64,000 nucleotides of DNA from assembly GCA_900291925.1 (NCBI GenBank), contig UWYS01000004.1, forward strand, positions 992,001-1,056,000, given 5' to 3'. The DNA is from Thecaphora thlaspeos (Eukaryota; Basidiomycota; Ustilaginomycetes; Urocystidales; Glomosporiaceae). A model generated the notes under the pieces. It was not told where the DNA came from and made no database searches. It saw only the letters and a program-made list of their open reading frames with translations. Position numbers and translations under genes: made by a program. Positions 21,508-32,727 of the stretch are shown one piece after another; the stretch's first letter is position 1; each line of letters begins with the position of its first letter.

Positions 21508-22838
21508 CTAAAACCTGTTTCTCACGGGAAACAGCCTATCGAAGTTGGCCCGGTCCAGGAACCACGGTTCCTTGGGGTGCAACGCCTTCTTCGCCTCTTC
21601 CTCTACCTTTGTCAGGCCAGGTACGCCATGCGGGACGCTCCAGTCCGTCCTTCCTTTCATCCACAGCTTGAACTCGTTCCACCCCTTCTTGTAGAGGTTC
21701 TTTGTCTCGTTGTAGTGCTGCGACTTGGGATGAGGAGCTGCCTCGAGCTGGTAACCCCAACTGTTACCTTCGCCGAGAAGGAGGGAGGAGGATACACGCT
21801 TGAAACCCTTGTGGTCGGCACGCACCACGCGACGGCCTTTGCCCTCGACGAAGGCGGCAATCTGGGTGGAAGAGGTATTGTCGCGACGCAGCAGGGCGGC
21901 AAAGTCGTGCAGACGCTCGCGCGGGTCGTGAGGAGAGAGGGGGGCGGCGTTGCCCATCTTGGCCCGGAGGAACCCTGGGAGGACGGTGCGGAAGGGTGGG
22001 GCGCAGGTGCGCACGCCGACCTGCGAGATGGCAGGGTAGAGGGTGATGCGTGTTGCCAGTCTGCGGGCAGAGCGGGCCGCGAGAGAGGAGAGGGGGGGGG
22101 GGGGGACAGGAAGAGGGAGAGGGGTCGTCAGCCCATCGTGTGGCGCACGAGGAGAGGACGAGATCCGGAGCTGGCGACGACTCACCTCGATGGGCTCCAA
22201 AACATAAAGAAGCCAAGCAGTCCCCCTGCGCCGAGGATGAGGGCACCGGCAGGGTAGCGCGTCCAGGCCGAGACGAGCTTCGGCGGGTTGTTCTCGTAGT
22301 CCCTCGACATGAGCGGCCACGACATGTGCTGCGACAGGATGTAGCCTTGGTACGCCCTGCTCGAAGATGGTGGTCGCGAGACTGGTCAGCTCGGTGCTCC
22401 GCCCGCTTCGGACGGTGAGGCGAGGGAGCGATCGACTCACGAAGCACCGGTGAACACGCAGCCGACAAAGTAGTACAGCCATCTCTTCATCCCCGGCGGA
22501 GCGCGGTAGACGACGATGGGCCTGGCCGTCGGTGGCAGAGCTGTCGCGCCAACGCTCGCGATCACGGGTGTTGCCGCCGTCACCGCCGCGTTGCCCCTTG
22601 GAGCGGCGACCGGAGATGCGCTCGGCTGTGGCGACGGCGGCTGCGATGCGACCGAGGCCTTGGATGGCCTCCTCCTTGGCGCCGCAGACGAGGTGGCCTT
22701 GCTTCGTACGAGGAGCCGGGCTGGTGTCGAGACGGGCTCCGCCGTCGTCGGCGCCGAGCAGGCTAGCCGCGTACAGCAGCACCCGGTGCTTCCTCCCCGC
22801 CGGATGAGGAGCGGCATCGTCGTCGTCAGTACGAGCAT
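21508..22838 (-). CDS. Two-helix, probably mitochondrial membrane protein (TMEM223/TMEM186-like)
   Basis: Three exons on the minus strand, 22838-22441, 22356-22186 and 22060-21508, give 373 residues with both introns (84 and 125 nt) in phase. The first ~100 residues are Ala/Ser/Arg-rich with few acids and resemble a mitochondrial presequence. IVVYRAPPGMKRWLYYFVGCVFTG and YPAGALILGAGGLLGFFMFW form a hairpin of two membrane helices. SRLATRITLYPAI and the beta-rich C-terminal domain follow. This architecture resembles the TMEM70/TMEM186/TMEM223 group of respiratory-complex assembly proteins, but sequence identity is not clear enough for a name. The last intron has a C-homopolymer as its polypyrimidine tract. 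Its 5' end faces the tRNA-Trp. Confidence 0.68.
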
Positions 22839-22940
22839 GGTGTCGGGTGGTCGCGAGGGGCCGGTGGAGGGTGTGTGTGGTGGACGAACGTGGCGAGCGT
22901 CGAAGCCACGACGAGATGGATGAAGGAAGAGTTCCAAAAT

Positions 22941-22956
22941 AAAAAAGGGAAAAAAA
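22941..22956 (-). terminator. Pol III oligo-T terminator of tRNA-Trp
   Basis: On the minus strand, a run of seven T (22956-22950) follows the tRNA 3' end by five bases, with a backup run of six T at 22946-22941. Confidence 0.85.
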
Positions 22957-22961
22957 GGAAA

Positions 22962-23079
22962 TGACCCCTACCCGATTTGAACGGATGACCTTCGGAATTT
23001 CATTCAACTTGGTGATCAGATGTATAGACACCTGCGCCTGCACTGGAAGCCGACGCGCTACCAACTACGCCAAGGAGCC
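22962..23079 (-). tRNA. tRNA-Trp(CCA) with a 45-nt intron
   Basis: The minus strand folds as a cloverleaf: acceptor stem GGCTCCT/AGGGGTC with two G-U pairs, D stem GCGT/GCGC, anticodon stem starting TCGGC, anticodon CCA at 23046-23044, variable loop AGGTC, and T arm ATCCG-TTCAAAT-CGGGT. The discriminator is A. The intron (23042-22998) begins after position 37, the standard site for splicing-endonuclease introns, and removes the long insertion from the anticodon loop. Position 31-39 would be a C-U mismatch. The mature sequence resembles metazoan tRNA-Trp in its D arm and T loop. The internal B box (GTTCAAATC) and an oligo-T terminator support Pol III transcription. Confidence 0.88.
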
Positions 23080-23507
23080 AATCGATATATAGCCAAATAT
23101 TTAAATTAACTATATTGTAAAAAAACCAGGAGGGGCGACGCGCAAAGCCAACCTGGTGCCGCGCTGGCATCTTTCGGACAGCGTGGTTGAAATAGCGGAA
23201 GGGGACGTACGTGGCAAGTGTCAGACGCCACTGGACGACGTTGCTCTGCTGTCAACCTTACCCCCACTTCCAGTCCTCTCTCTACCATCGTCGACGACGC
23301 TTCGCTGGCCCTACTTTCGACGCTCCTTTCTTCCCCAGTCAAGCCAAGCGGTCGGCTACTTGATTCGGTCCCTCTGGAGGGTCCCCCTTCTCTCCTTTCC
23401 CTCCTACCACCTTCGACCCTCTCGCCCCGCAGGAGGCACCTTCTTCCACACACACATACACATACACGCACGCATCTCAGGCCCAAAGCAAGGCAAGGTA
23501 GCACAAG
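23080..23507. other. Intergenic region upstream of the SPP gene
   Basis: AT-rich next to the tRNA (23083-23130), then pyrimidine-rich DNA with a short CA/CACATA tract just before the SPP gene. No gene is seen. Confidence 0.55.
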
Positions 23508-24835
23508 ATGATCTCCGACACTGACCTCTTCATCTCCTACGGTGAGTTGCCGTCTTCGTCCACCTCGCCGCTTTACAGACCGCTCGCTGACCATCGCTCC
23601 ACCTACTTTACCATCCACCGCGCGAAGGCGTCTTGATGATGGCCGCCCTGGTGCCCATCTACTTTGGCTCCTACTCTTCCCTTGAGACGCCCAAGACGAC
23701 GCGCGAGCTCAGGAAGGCCGCCAAGAAGAACAAGAAGACCAAGAAAGACTCGGACGACGATGACGAGTGGGACTCGGACGATGAGGACGACGAGAACCTC
23801 ACCGAACGTCTGACCTCGTCGGACGCCTGGCTGTTCCCGGTGATGGGCAGCGTCGTTCTGTTCGGCATGTTCCTCGTGTTCAAGTACATCAACAAGGAGT
23901 ACGTCAACATGCTCCTCGGCGTCTACTTTGGCCTCGTCGGCTGCTTCGCCGTCACCAAGGTCTTCGTCTCGCTCAGCAGGACGCTCACCCCCTCATCCCT
24001 CTGGAAGAAGCTGCCTGCCTTTCGCTTCTCGCTCCAGCAACGTGGGCAGGGCGAGATCCTCAAGGCGAGGTTCACGCACGTCGACGTCGCTCTCTTCCTC
24101 CTCTCGGCCGTGCTGAACGGTGTGTATATCTTCAGCAAGAACTGGATCATCTCGAACCTCCTCGCCCTTTCGCTCGCCCTCAACGCCATCAGCCTGATGT
24201 CGCTCGACTCGTTCCGGACGGGTGCCATCATGCTTGGAGGGTTGTTCCTCTATGACGTCTTCTGGGTCTTTGGTACGCCCGTCATGGTGAGCGTTGCGCG
24301 CAACTTCGATGCACCCATCAAGATCGTATGGCCCAAAAACATCCTCGACGTCCTCATCGCCCTCTCCAACGGCGACGAGATGCCCAAGCTCCAGATGACG
24401 ATGCTGGGACTGGGGGATATCGTCATCCCGGGCGTGTTCGTCGCACTGGCGCTGAGGTACGACCAGACCGTAGCGGCGACGCGCAAGCCTTCCATCGACT
24501 TTACGCGCAAGTACACCCGCTTCGACAAACCTTACTTCATTGCGACCTTTATCGCCTACATCGCCGGAATCGCCACCACCATGTCCGTCATGCACGTCTT
24601 CAAAGCCGCTCAGCCCGCTCTCCTCTACCTCAGTCCGGCCTGCGTCGGAGCTGTGGCGCTCACCGCCCTCGTCAAGGACGAGTTCAAGGAGGTCTGGGCT
24701 TGGACTGAGGAGAGCGACTACGACGACGACGTCGAGGGCGAAAAGAACAAGGACAAGGGGAAGGAGCATAAGGGTGATAAGACCACCGCCGGGAAAGCCA
24801 AGAAGGACGAGCTCAAGAAGCGCAAGAACAAGTAG
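23508..24835 (+). CDS. Signal peptide peptidase (intramembrane aspartyl protease)
   Basis: Two exons, 23508-23541 and 23628-24835, encode 413 residues. Exon 1 supplies MISDTDLFISY, and the 86-nt intron joins it in phase to GVLMMAALVPIYFGSY, completing the first membrane helix. The catalytic motifs of the presenilin/SPP family are intact: YD in LYDVFWVFG (D221), GLGD in MLGLGDIVIPG (D275), and the PAL motif in QPALLYL. About nine hydrophobic segments are visible. A Lys/Asp-rich loop (residues 35-70) follows the first helix. The tail ends KKRKNK, with lysines at -3 and -5 that fit ER retrieval. The enzyme should clear signal-peptide remnants and tail-anchored substrates in the ER membrane. Confidence 0.92.
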
Positions 24836-25277
24836 GCGCTCCGCCTCGCTCGCTCGTTCACTGCCGACCCCCCCCCCCCCCCACCCCCACTCTCGTCCTT
24901 CCCCTTACGGACGCTCCGCTATGTATTGGCGCTCGTCGTCTGTCCAGAACTGCCCCTCGCAATCGCACGTCGCCGCCAGAGACCAAGAAAGGTCAATTGC
25001 CAAAATAAAGGAAAGCGCAGTGTGGCATAAAGTACAACGACGGCGTAATGCCGCCCTGGGCAGGACCAAGAATACGTTAAAAGGCCAACTCGTCGTGGCC
25101 GTGCGTGTGTATCCAGTGTAATGATATGTTCCAGGACTACAGCCAGCGACGCTTCCTGCACCTCGCGGTGGCGGCGAAAAGCGGTAGGGATTTCGGCCGG
25201 TTGCTCCCTTGATAGCGTCAAGCTGGCGGAATCGCCTTTGCCGTTGCTACACCTCGTCCGCTGCGACGACGGCTGTC
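24836..25277. other. Convergent intergenic region
   Basis: Holds the 3' UTRs of the SPP (+) and YTH (-) genes, a 15-base C run at 24868-24882 and a candidate AATAAA signal. No gene is seen. Confidence 0.6.
25004..25009 (+). promoter_or_regulatory. Candidate poly(A) signal of the SPP gene
   Basis: A perfect AATAAA lies 169 bases after the SPP stop codon. Fungal poly(A) signals are degenerate, so this is a position-based suggestion. Confidence 0.4.
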
Positions 25278-28200
25278 TCAAGCCTCGGCAACCGGCCGGT
25301 CTACAGTCGAAGCGGGCGATGAAAAGACGTCGTGAACGCCGCCGCCACCTCTAGCCGGACCGGCGAGCGCGGAGGGGATGCCGTCGGCACGCCAGACGAG
25401 GCTCGTCTTCGCCTGGTACTGTGCCATGATCCTCAGCACGCTCTTCCCGGCATCGGCCGTGAGCTCCTGCGTGTCCCTGCTCTGCGTGACCGGCTTCACC
25501 TCGGGCGTGTTGTGGAGGCGGATGTGGCGCAACTGGTTGTTGGGCAGGTCCTTTACGTAGATCCAGCGCACCTTGAACGTCCCCTTCCACTTGCCGTCTT
25601 GCGCCCACACGTTGCTGCTCGTCTTGTAGTCGAGCGGCGTCATCATCTGCGCCATGCCGCAAAAGTGGCCCGAGGCGTTGACGGAAAAGAAGAGGTAGAT
25701 CGGCCCCGTCTGGTGGCTCTCCCGAAACGCCTTGTCGAGGCGCTGGTTGCCCTTGTCTGTGCTGGCCCAGATCTCGTGCTTGAGCGACTTGTGCACGTCC
25801 TCCTCCGTGTACGACTTGATGACAAAGTAGCGCGCAGCCGGCGGGACGAGGTCGAACGTGCCCGGCGCTGGGTTATAGCCCTTTTGCAGCATCAGCGCGT
25901 TGAGATCGACGCCAACCGGAGGCTCACCGGCGAAACCGTTGCTGCTCACGGCGGCGTGCTGCTGGGCGATCGGCAACGAAGGGGGAAGGGCGCCGCCAAG
26001 AGGGATGTGGCCCGGCGCTCGACCGGGGCTGCCCATCGGACCGCCCACCGGACGACCGGGGGGGCTGCTGAAACCCTTGTGGAGGTAGGGCGAGCTGGTC
26101 GCACCGCGCAGCTGTCGGTTGAGCGCCGCAATCGACCCTGGATCCTCCATGGGCTTCATGCCATAGAGGCCGGCGGCTTGAGCCTGCATCAGCGCCGTCC
26201 GCTGTTGCTCTTGCGCCAGCGTCAAGCTGAGGGCGAGCGTGTTGGCGTCGAGGCGCTGGGGCCCGGCACTCAGGCCAAGGCCCCACTGGTCGTTGCTTCG
26301 GAACGGCTGCCCCAGGTCGCCAACTCCCACGCCCATGTCGCCATGATTGTCCGACCGTCCCAGCAGCTGTTCCTTCTCCTGCCAGCCGGTGGAAGGCGCA
26401 GCGGTGAACGGCCCAGGCCTCGGCGCCAGCTCGGATTCGAAGCGGCTTCGGCCGCTACCGCCAACCTCTTGCGACTGCTGGCGCGAGTGCGCGTGCCCAA
26501 TCGGAGGTACGTACGCGGCCGCTGAGATCGGCCCACCCATCATCTGGCCTGGCACCATTCCCGCGCCCCTCGCTAGCACATCGCGATTTGTGATGAGTGA
26601 CGGAAGCTTGCGCTGCTGCCGCGTCTGGCTAGCCTGCTGCCCCGCCTGCGCCTGAAGGTCCGAAGTGCTGCCCCTTGCCTGGAGGTCGGGCCTCTGAGGC
26701 AGGTGATGGTGGCTGCTCTGCTTCGTCGATTGTCCTTGCGTGTCGGCGGGCTCGCTACGGATGGGCTGCAACGATCCGCGGATGTCGAGCTTGGCCAGGT
26801 TAGCGTGAATGTCCATCAGCGAGCCTGACGGCGAGTCCGAGGACGTCATCCTCCCGTGGCCACCGAAGGGGGCCGAAGCGTCCCGCTGCTGCTGGTCGGC
26901 GGACCTCTCGGCGGTTGGTGACGGGAAACTGCTGGCGAATCGCGATGGCGACCCGATCGACTGCTCGCCAGCGCCAGGCTGCCCCCAGGGCGCCTTGGAG
27001 TAACTGCTTGGCGCGATTGGGCTGCTGGCCGCCGAGAAGCTGAGGCCGGGCTGATGCGGGCTAAAGGCATGCTCGAACTGGGCCGAGATGGAGGATGACA
27101 AAGGCGTCCCTACTGCCGAGGCCGGCTGCTGCTGCAACATGTCGGACGACCTTGCGGCCAGACGACGGCCGGTGTGGTGGTGGTTCAGGGACTGATGCCT
27201 TCGGACGAAGCTGGATACAAGGGGAGACGTGGCAGAGAAGCCCTGCTCGATTGCCTCCATAGCGCTCGAGCTGCCGCTGCAATGGTGGCCCTCGAAGAGT
27301 TGGTCGCCGTGGGCAACGGGTGAGCGCGGCTGCGTCGATGTGGTGGCTGAGAAGCGCTTGTGCATAAATAGAGTATCGGCCCACGGCGTGTCCAGCGTCT
27401 CTTCCTCAGAGTCCTTGGACTGCCGAGGGACGAGTATTGGGCGACACAAAGGGGGAAAGGTTGATGCAGCAAAGATTAGCCAAGTATCCACGGGACGTTG
27501 CTCATGTGAGCCTGACAGCGACCAGGCGCTACTACCACTCACGTCGTCACCGAGAGCTCCGCCGGCCCGGATCATCTTTTCCCAGTCGTGCTCGTCGTGG
27601 TCGCTTCCGCCAGTGATGGCAGAGAGGCTGTTGTAGAGGCTCGAACTCCCTTGTGTTGCGCTGGCGGGCAGATGGGAGCTCACTAATGCGCAGAAGGCGT
27701 CCGGCGGGGAGGATGCAAATCAGAGGATACATATGAGGTCGTCAGCGATCGTACGCAGCAAGTCTTACAGACGCGGCGACCTTGGACCGCCGAAGGGGCG
27801 CCGTACGCTGTTTGGTGGCCATCGACAACGCGGCGCTGCACTCACGTCGAGAGGAGTGGCGGGTGGGGAGAGAGTTGTTGCGTGATACGTTTGCCTTGGA
27901 GTAGAGGGCCTGCAGCGGAGCCAGACCAGCGAAGTGTTCTTCGATGAAATCCGACCTGGACGAAGGGGATGTGAGCGGATCGCTGGAGGGAGGGAGGTTG
28001 TAGGACGACGACGACGACGAGGCATGGAGATCGCCGTCGAGGCCGGGAGACGAGAGTCCGCCGCTGTTGACAGCATGAGCGTGCCCATGATTCTCTGGCT
28101 GCTCAAAGTGCTTCTCGAGCCTGGGCTTGTCGTGGTACCTAGCGCCGTGGATGGTGTGGTTGCGGCGAACCGAGGCGCCCGAGGAAGGCGCTGGCGGCGG

Positions 28201-28356
28201 GCTGCGTACGCCTACACCGGATATGGTCCCCCATCGGCTGCTGGGCGGTTTGCTCGGGCTGTCGTTGCTGCTGCTACCTTTGCTGCCGCTGTAAGTTTTG
28301 CCCGGGGTGCCCGAAGGTGGAGTTGCCGAGGGCGCCGGAGGGGGTGTGACGGACAT
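25278..28356 (-). CDS. YTHDF-type m6A reader protein
   Basis: Three exons on the minus strand, 28356-27846, 27682-27543 and 27419-25278, give 930 residues. Introns of 163 and 123 nt are in phase. The first ~735 residues are low complexity (Ser, Gln, Pro, Gly), as in phase-separating YTHDF proteins. The YTH domain spans about 748-885, starting [19 protein letters not shown] and ending in [10 protein letters not shown]. The three cage tryptophans that bind N6-methyladenosine are present (W768, W822, W828). [16 protein letters not shown] is diagnostic of the DF rather than the DC branch. A cytoplasmic role in m6A-marked mRNA fate is expected. The domain carries one extra Gly (QDGKWKG) between the second and third cage residues. 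The first intron is long and its acceptor (ATTAG) is unusual, so exon 2's start is slightly uncertain. Confidence 0.88.
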
Positions 28357-29943
28357 GCTGTAGGCGTGAGCGCGACGATGCTGTCAGCGTGCCGACCTGC
28401 GGCGACCTGCAGAGCCGAAATGACGACGGACAGAGAGACGGAAGGTGCTAAGTGGCTGCAGGGTGAGGTGGACACGCGGCGACGGCGGAAGCGGCGAAGC
28501 TATCTTCAAGAGGGGATGTCGGCAGGCGGCGGAGGAACAAGGTGCTGGCGGCAGTGCTCCAAAGAATGGGTTCCGACGTAAAGAAGCAGGCGCCAAACGA
28601 AGAAATCTGAGCGCCGCTTGGTGCGAGAGCGAAGTCGAAGTTGCGGGCAGAAGCACGCAGTAGATCCGCCAGACGAGGGTGGAGGCAGGAAGTGAAGGGC
28701 TGTGCAGCGTCGCAGCGAGGGAGATGGTGGGCTGGACGTATGAGCAAGACGGCGGACAACGGGGCGGTGACGGAGGGAGGTTACTGCATGAACGCCCTTG
28801 ACATCAACAATAAAGAGAGGCAGTCCGGAGGCTGTACGTAGGGCATATAAGGCACCACGTGAATAATGGAATACGGTCTCCAAGATAAGGGTGGCGCTGT
28901 GACGGACGACGGTCGATAGCGATGCAGGGGCGAGCTGGAGAGACCTCTGTATGTAGGGTGCGAGCGTCTCAAGGCAACCGTGGGACGGTGGCAGGATCTG
29001 GTGAGGATGCCTTGAGCGGACGAAAAGAATAAGAAGGAGGCGGCGGCGGCGGGTCAGGGCAGTGATGGTGGTGGGTGGGAGACAGTGGTCGGTGGTTCCG
29101 GAGAACCGGAGCAAGCAACGGCGGCGGACGGAAAGAGGGCTGTGCGCTGCAGCCAACCAGCCGGCCGGCCAGGGCGCGGCAGGCCGTGCTCTCGCCACGC
29201 CTCGCGCCTCGTCCCGCTTCAAACTTCTTTTTCTTTTTTTCCTGTTCAGCCTTTTTGGCTGCCTGGTGGCGAGGCTGATCCCAGCTTTCCGTTGGCCGAA
29301 CCACACCACATCGGGCGCCCGGCCCGATGCTGCGCTCCTCGCCACCTTGCGACCGTCCCATTACCGTTCTTTTTTGTGTCGCATACCCATACTACCAAGG
29401 CCGACCAAACCCCAGCTGCGATCAGACGACAAAGCCTCCGCAGCGTCCTCCGATGCTACGCAGCACGCCCAGCATGGAGCGACCGACCCAAGGCTGTGCG
29501 CCGTGCTCATGCAATCACAGTCAAAGATGGCCTCGCGCCCGCGTCTCCCACCGCTTTGCACAGCGCCAACCATCCACCAACGGCATCTTCCGACGCTAAC
29601 CTTGGGCGCAGCTGCCCGCATGAGCCAGGCCAACAAGCTAAGGTTGGCTCAGTCCGATGGACCAGTCGAGCTTCGGTTCCGTCCAAACAGACGCCAGGGT
29701 CTTGTGTTGCCTCGGTGTTTGTTGCAAAGGCACGATCCCAGTCCCTCGTGCATCGATGCGGAACACCATCCTACCAATCCTCCCGAGGTACTCCATCCCA
29801 ATCGCGCAGGCTACGGACACACGGGCAAAAGAGAGGAGTGGTGGTTTTAGTCTAAGAGAAGGGTGCAGTGCTGATATTCCGAGATAGCGGTGCGTCCGGC
29901 CGGCCTGAGGAATTGTGTTGAATGCACAGAGGGTTACCTGTGT
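28357..29943. other. YTH gene upstream region and cytochrome c 3' flank
   Basis: About 1.6 kb. It should contain the YTH gene's promoter and leader. Several + strand ORFs of up to 262 codons are present but show biased, domain-free composition. Confidence 0.5.
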
Positions 29944-30939
29944 CTACTTGGTCGCCTCGCGCAGGTGGGTGATGAGGTCGTTGCGGTCCTTCTCCTTCTT
30001 GAGGCCGGCGAACGCCATCTTGGTGCCCGGGATGTACTTCTTCGGGTTCTCGAGGTACTCGAAGAGGCTCTCCTCGTCCCTGCGAATCGCAAAGTGAGTG
30101 GCGCAAGGAAGAACGTCAAAGGGGTAAGGGTCAGCATGCTGGGCTGGCGGTCCTGGCTCAGCGATCTCGTTGCGCTCGCAAGGTGGGCGGCAAAGGATCA
30201 GGCGCTGGCAGGCGAATGACAGGCGTAGATCGATCGCACCCGATCCGCGCAGCCAACACGCGATCCTTTCCTCCGCGAAATCCCATCGCGACGAGCGTGT
30301 GCGCCGCGCACTCCGAGCAGCCTAACTCACCAGGTGACGTCCTTGTTGATGTTGGCCTGGGTGTAGCTGAATGCCTCGACCGAGCCAGTCTTGCGGCCGA
30401 AAAGACCGTGGAGGTTAGGGCCAACTGTGAAGAGACGAAGGGGTTGGGGGTAGACAAAGCGGGGAGAGTGTCAGCTGGAATGCACCGAATCACCATGCGA
30501 CGATCCTGTCGGCCGTCTGACCGACCAAGTACCTCTTCATCCCTTGGCGACCGTCATTCCTCCCTTAGACTGTTCCGGCTCTCCTACCAAAAGGGCGACT
30601 TCCGACCAGGTGGCGACAGCTGCGGTTTCCTGCCATTTGCAGGTATCCTCTCTCGTGTAGGAGAAGACTGCCGCTTACTCCGCCACCGAGTCCTCGGCCG
30701 TTCATCCACAGGTGTGTTGGCGACTTCCACTGCCGTTGTCGACCGGATCGTCGCCAACAGTTCCCTTGTCGCCCCGCGCGTTGATCCTTGTCCCCTCCTG
30801 ACACCATCCAGACGCCATACCATCGCGAGACCGAATACTAACCCTTGTTGGGCTCGCCAGCACCGAGGGTGTGGCACTGAGAGCATCGGGTCTTGAAGAG
30901 TCCGGCACCCTTCTGAGCGTCTCCGTTCTTGAAGCCCAT
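29944..30939 (-). CDS. CYC1: Cytochrome c
   Basis: Three exons on the minus strand, 30939-30843, 30424-30331 and 30079-29944, give the expected 108 residues. The haem-attachment site CSQCH (C19, C22, H23) is intact. [17 protein letters not shown] follows across the first junction. The axial Met85 lies in the conserved YIPGTKMAF segment. The product carries electrons between complex III and complex IV in the mitochondrial intermembrane space. There is no cleaved presequence, as usual for the family. Introns are long for this window (418 and 251 nt), and the first uses the weaker donor GTTAGT. No homologue of other respiratory genes lies next to it. Confidence 0.96.
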
Positions 30940-32727
30940 TTTGTGTGATGTGTATGTGAGGTGGATGGAGAGGTGAGATGATGGTGTTGGTGTGTTGTGG
31001 CGGTGTGAGGGCGAAGACGGAAATCGTAGGTGAGGAGAGAATCGGAAAGGAAGGAGAGGTGAGTGGCACAAAAGAGGTTATAAAGCGGCGGCCAACGGGA
31101 GGGGGGGCGAATCCGGCAGATCTCGTCTGCAGAGACAGGCGGCCGCGCTGTCCGGGGGCCACTCCAGAAGCAGAGAGCGGACGGTCTCCTCGAACCCGCC
31201 TGGCTCGCTCGGGTCTTCCAGGGCTGTCTGGCCGTCTTAATCGAAACTTTTTTTCTTCCCTTCCGCCAGTCGCTCATTTCTATACGCCGGCTGACGAGGG
31301 CCGGCTCATTTGAAATGGACCTCGTGTCCACTGCCGCGACGCTCTTGACTCGCTGCGTGCCGCCGCTGGACCCCATCTTGACCTCACCTGCCTCTTCTCC
31401 TCTCCACCCGAATCCGGCCGGTCGTCCGCTGGTTGGCTAAACGCTTTGCCATCGTCCAAAACGAGGTGTGAGCCTCCAAGTGCGCGCGCGGGGGGAGTTC
31501 CTTTGGCCCTTTTGCCACATCCCACGAGAAAGAGGGCAGGGCGATTCAGCATCGCATGCCATCGGGCAAACGAGGACGGGTGTGTCACTCGTAAACATCG
31601 CCCGGCAAACCTATGTGCGTACCGATGGCAAAAGGTCAAAAACGAACCCCTGAAATCTACCCGGCTCGTCCCTATACATACATAGGCTGCGCTGGCACCA
31701 CGTCCCGATACCCTCCCCCTTTGGTTCTTTGGAAAACCCTCGATTCTGGTTGGTCCATGTCGTCCCTCCTGCTAGGTCTGCCTGCAGACAGTACGCGACG
31801 ACAGACGATGTGGCCCGAGATGTCCGAAGCCACTCGCCAGCAAAGAAAGGTACCTACTTTTTACGACGACGACGCGATGGGTATAGCCGACCCAGGCGTT
31901 GGCAGCAAGCTGAGGTCGACTCTCCGCTCGCTCAGCATCTCTCCAGGATCATGGCATCCTTCAGATGGCTGATCAAGCGCCAATAATTACTGTAAACGAG
32001 ACAGGTGTCGTGTGGGTGGGGGAGGCGAGACGGGGTCGATGACATACACATGGCTCGCTCCCTCCGACAATTCAGGCGACCTGCGGGCCTAACATCTCCC
32101 CTCGGAGAGGACCGGATCCATTCCTTCCCGCACGTGATCTATAGCCTCGAAACCGAGGGCGCCGCTCGAGGCCAACCCACGACTCCCCTCCGAAATCCAA
32201 TCGTCGCCCAAGTGTGGAACGGTAGCCGTCGGGTCACCTTCCCTACCATAGCTTCCGGCACAACCATCACCATCCGCAAGCCATAACCCGCTCAACCGGA
32301 CACGGTCTCACGCACGTCAAAGATGTCGCTTACGTGGCCGTCGTCGGACCATCAGGATTTCATGATACAGGGCGTCGAAAAAGAACCTCGTCTTCAGGAT
32401 CGTTGTTGCAAAAATATACAAAGAGGATCGAAGATTGGGGGCAAGGGAGAAAAAAAAAAAAAAAAAAGGGATTAGAGGAGAGAATGAAGGAAGAGAGAAA
32501 GCGAAGAGCATGTCGGAGCGCATGGCTTCGACTGGTATAGATGGCTCGTAGCTAGAGAACATGTGCGAGCAGGGGGTGACTGTCGAGATGACGAGGTCAG
32601 CACGCCCGCAGTCGTGTTGCGACCGACGGACGGCGCGCAGCTCCGTACATCATCCTTGACGGGGAGATGGCGATAAGGACGTGGTATGATGGACGAATCG
32701 AGGTACCGTGCCGCTGGTATCATCCGC
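30940..32727. other. Cytochrome c promoter and downstream intergenic region
   Basis: About 1.8 kb between the cytochrome c start and the MARVEL gene's 3' end. It contains one TACTGTA (31988-31994) and a 19-base A run near 32450-32467. No CCAAT box was found within 350 bases of the cytochrome c ATG. No coding ORF is convincing. Confidence 0.5.

Noticed and set aside
27770..27810. 39-nt micro-exon inside the first YTH-gene intron
   Set aside because: It would be in frame, but the preceding intron would be only 38 nt, too short for this genome.
29062..29850. 262-codon + strand ORF upstream of the YTH gene
   Set aside because: No recognisable domain, no splice or codon support, and a composition typical of random GC-rich sequence.
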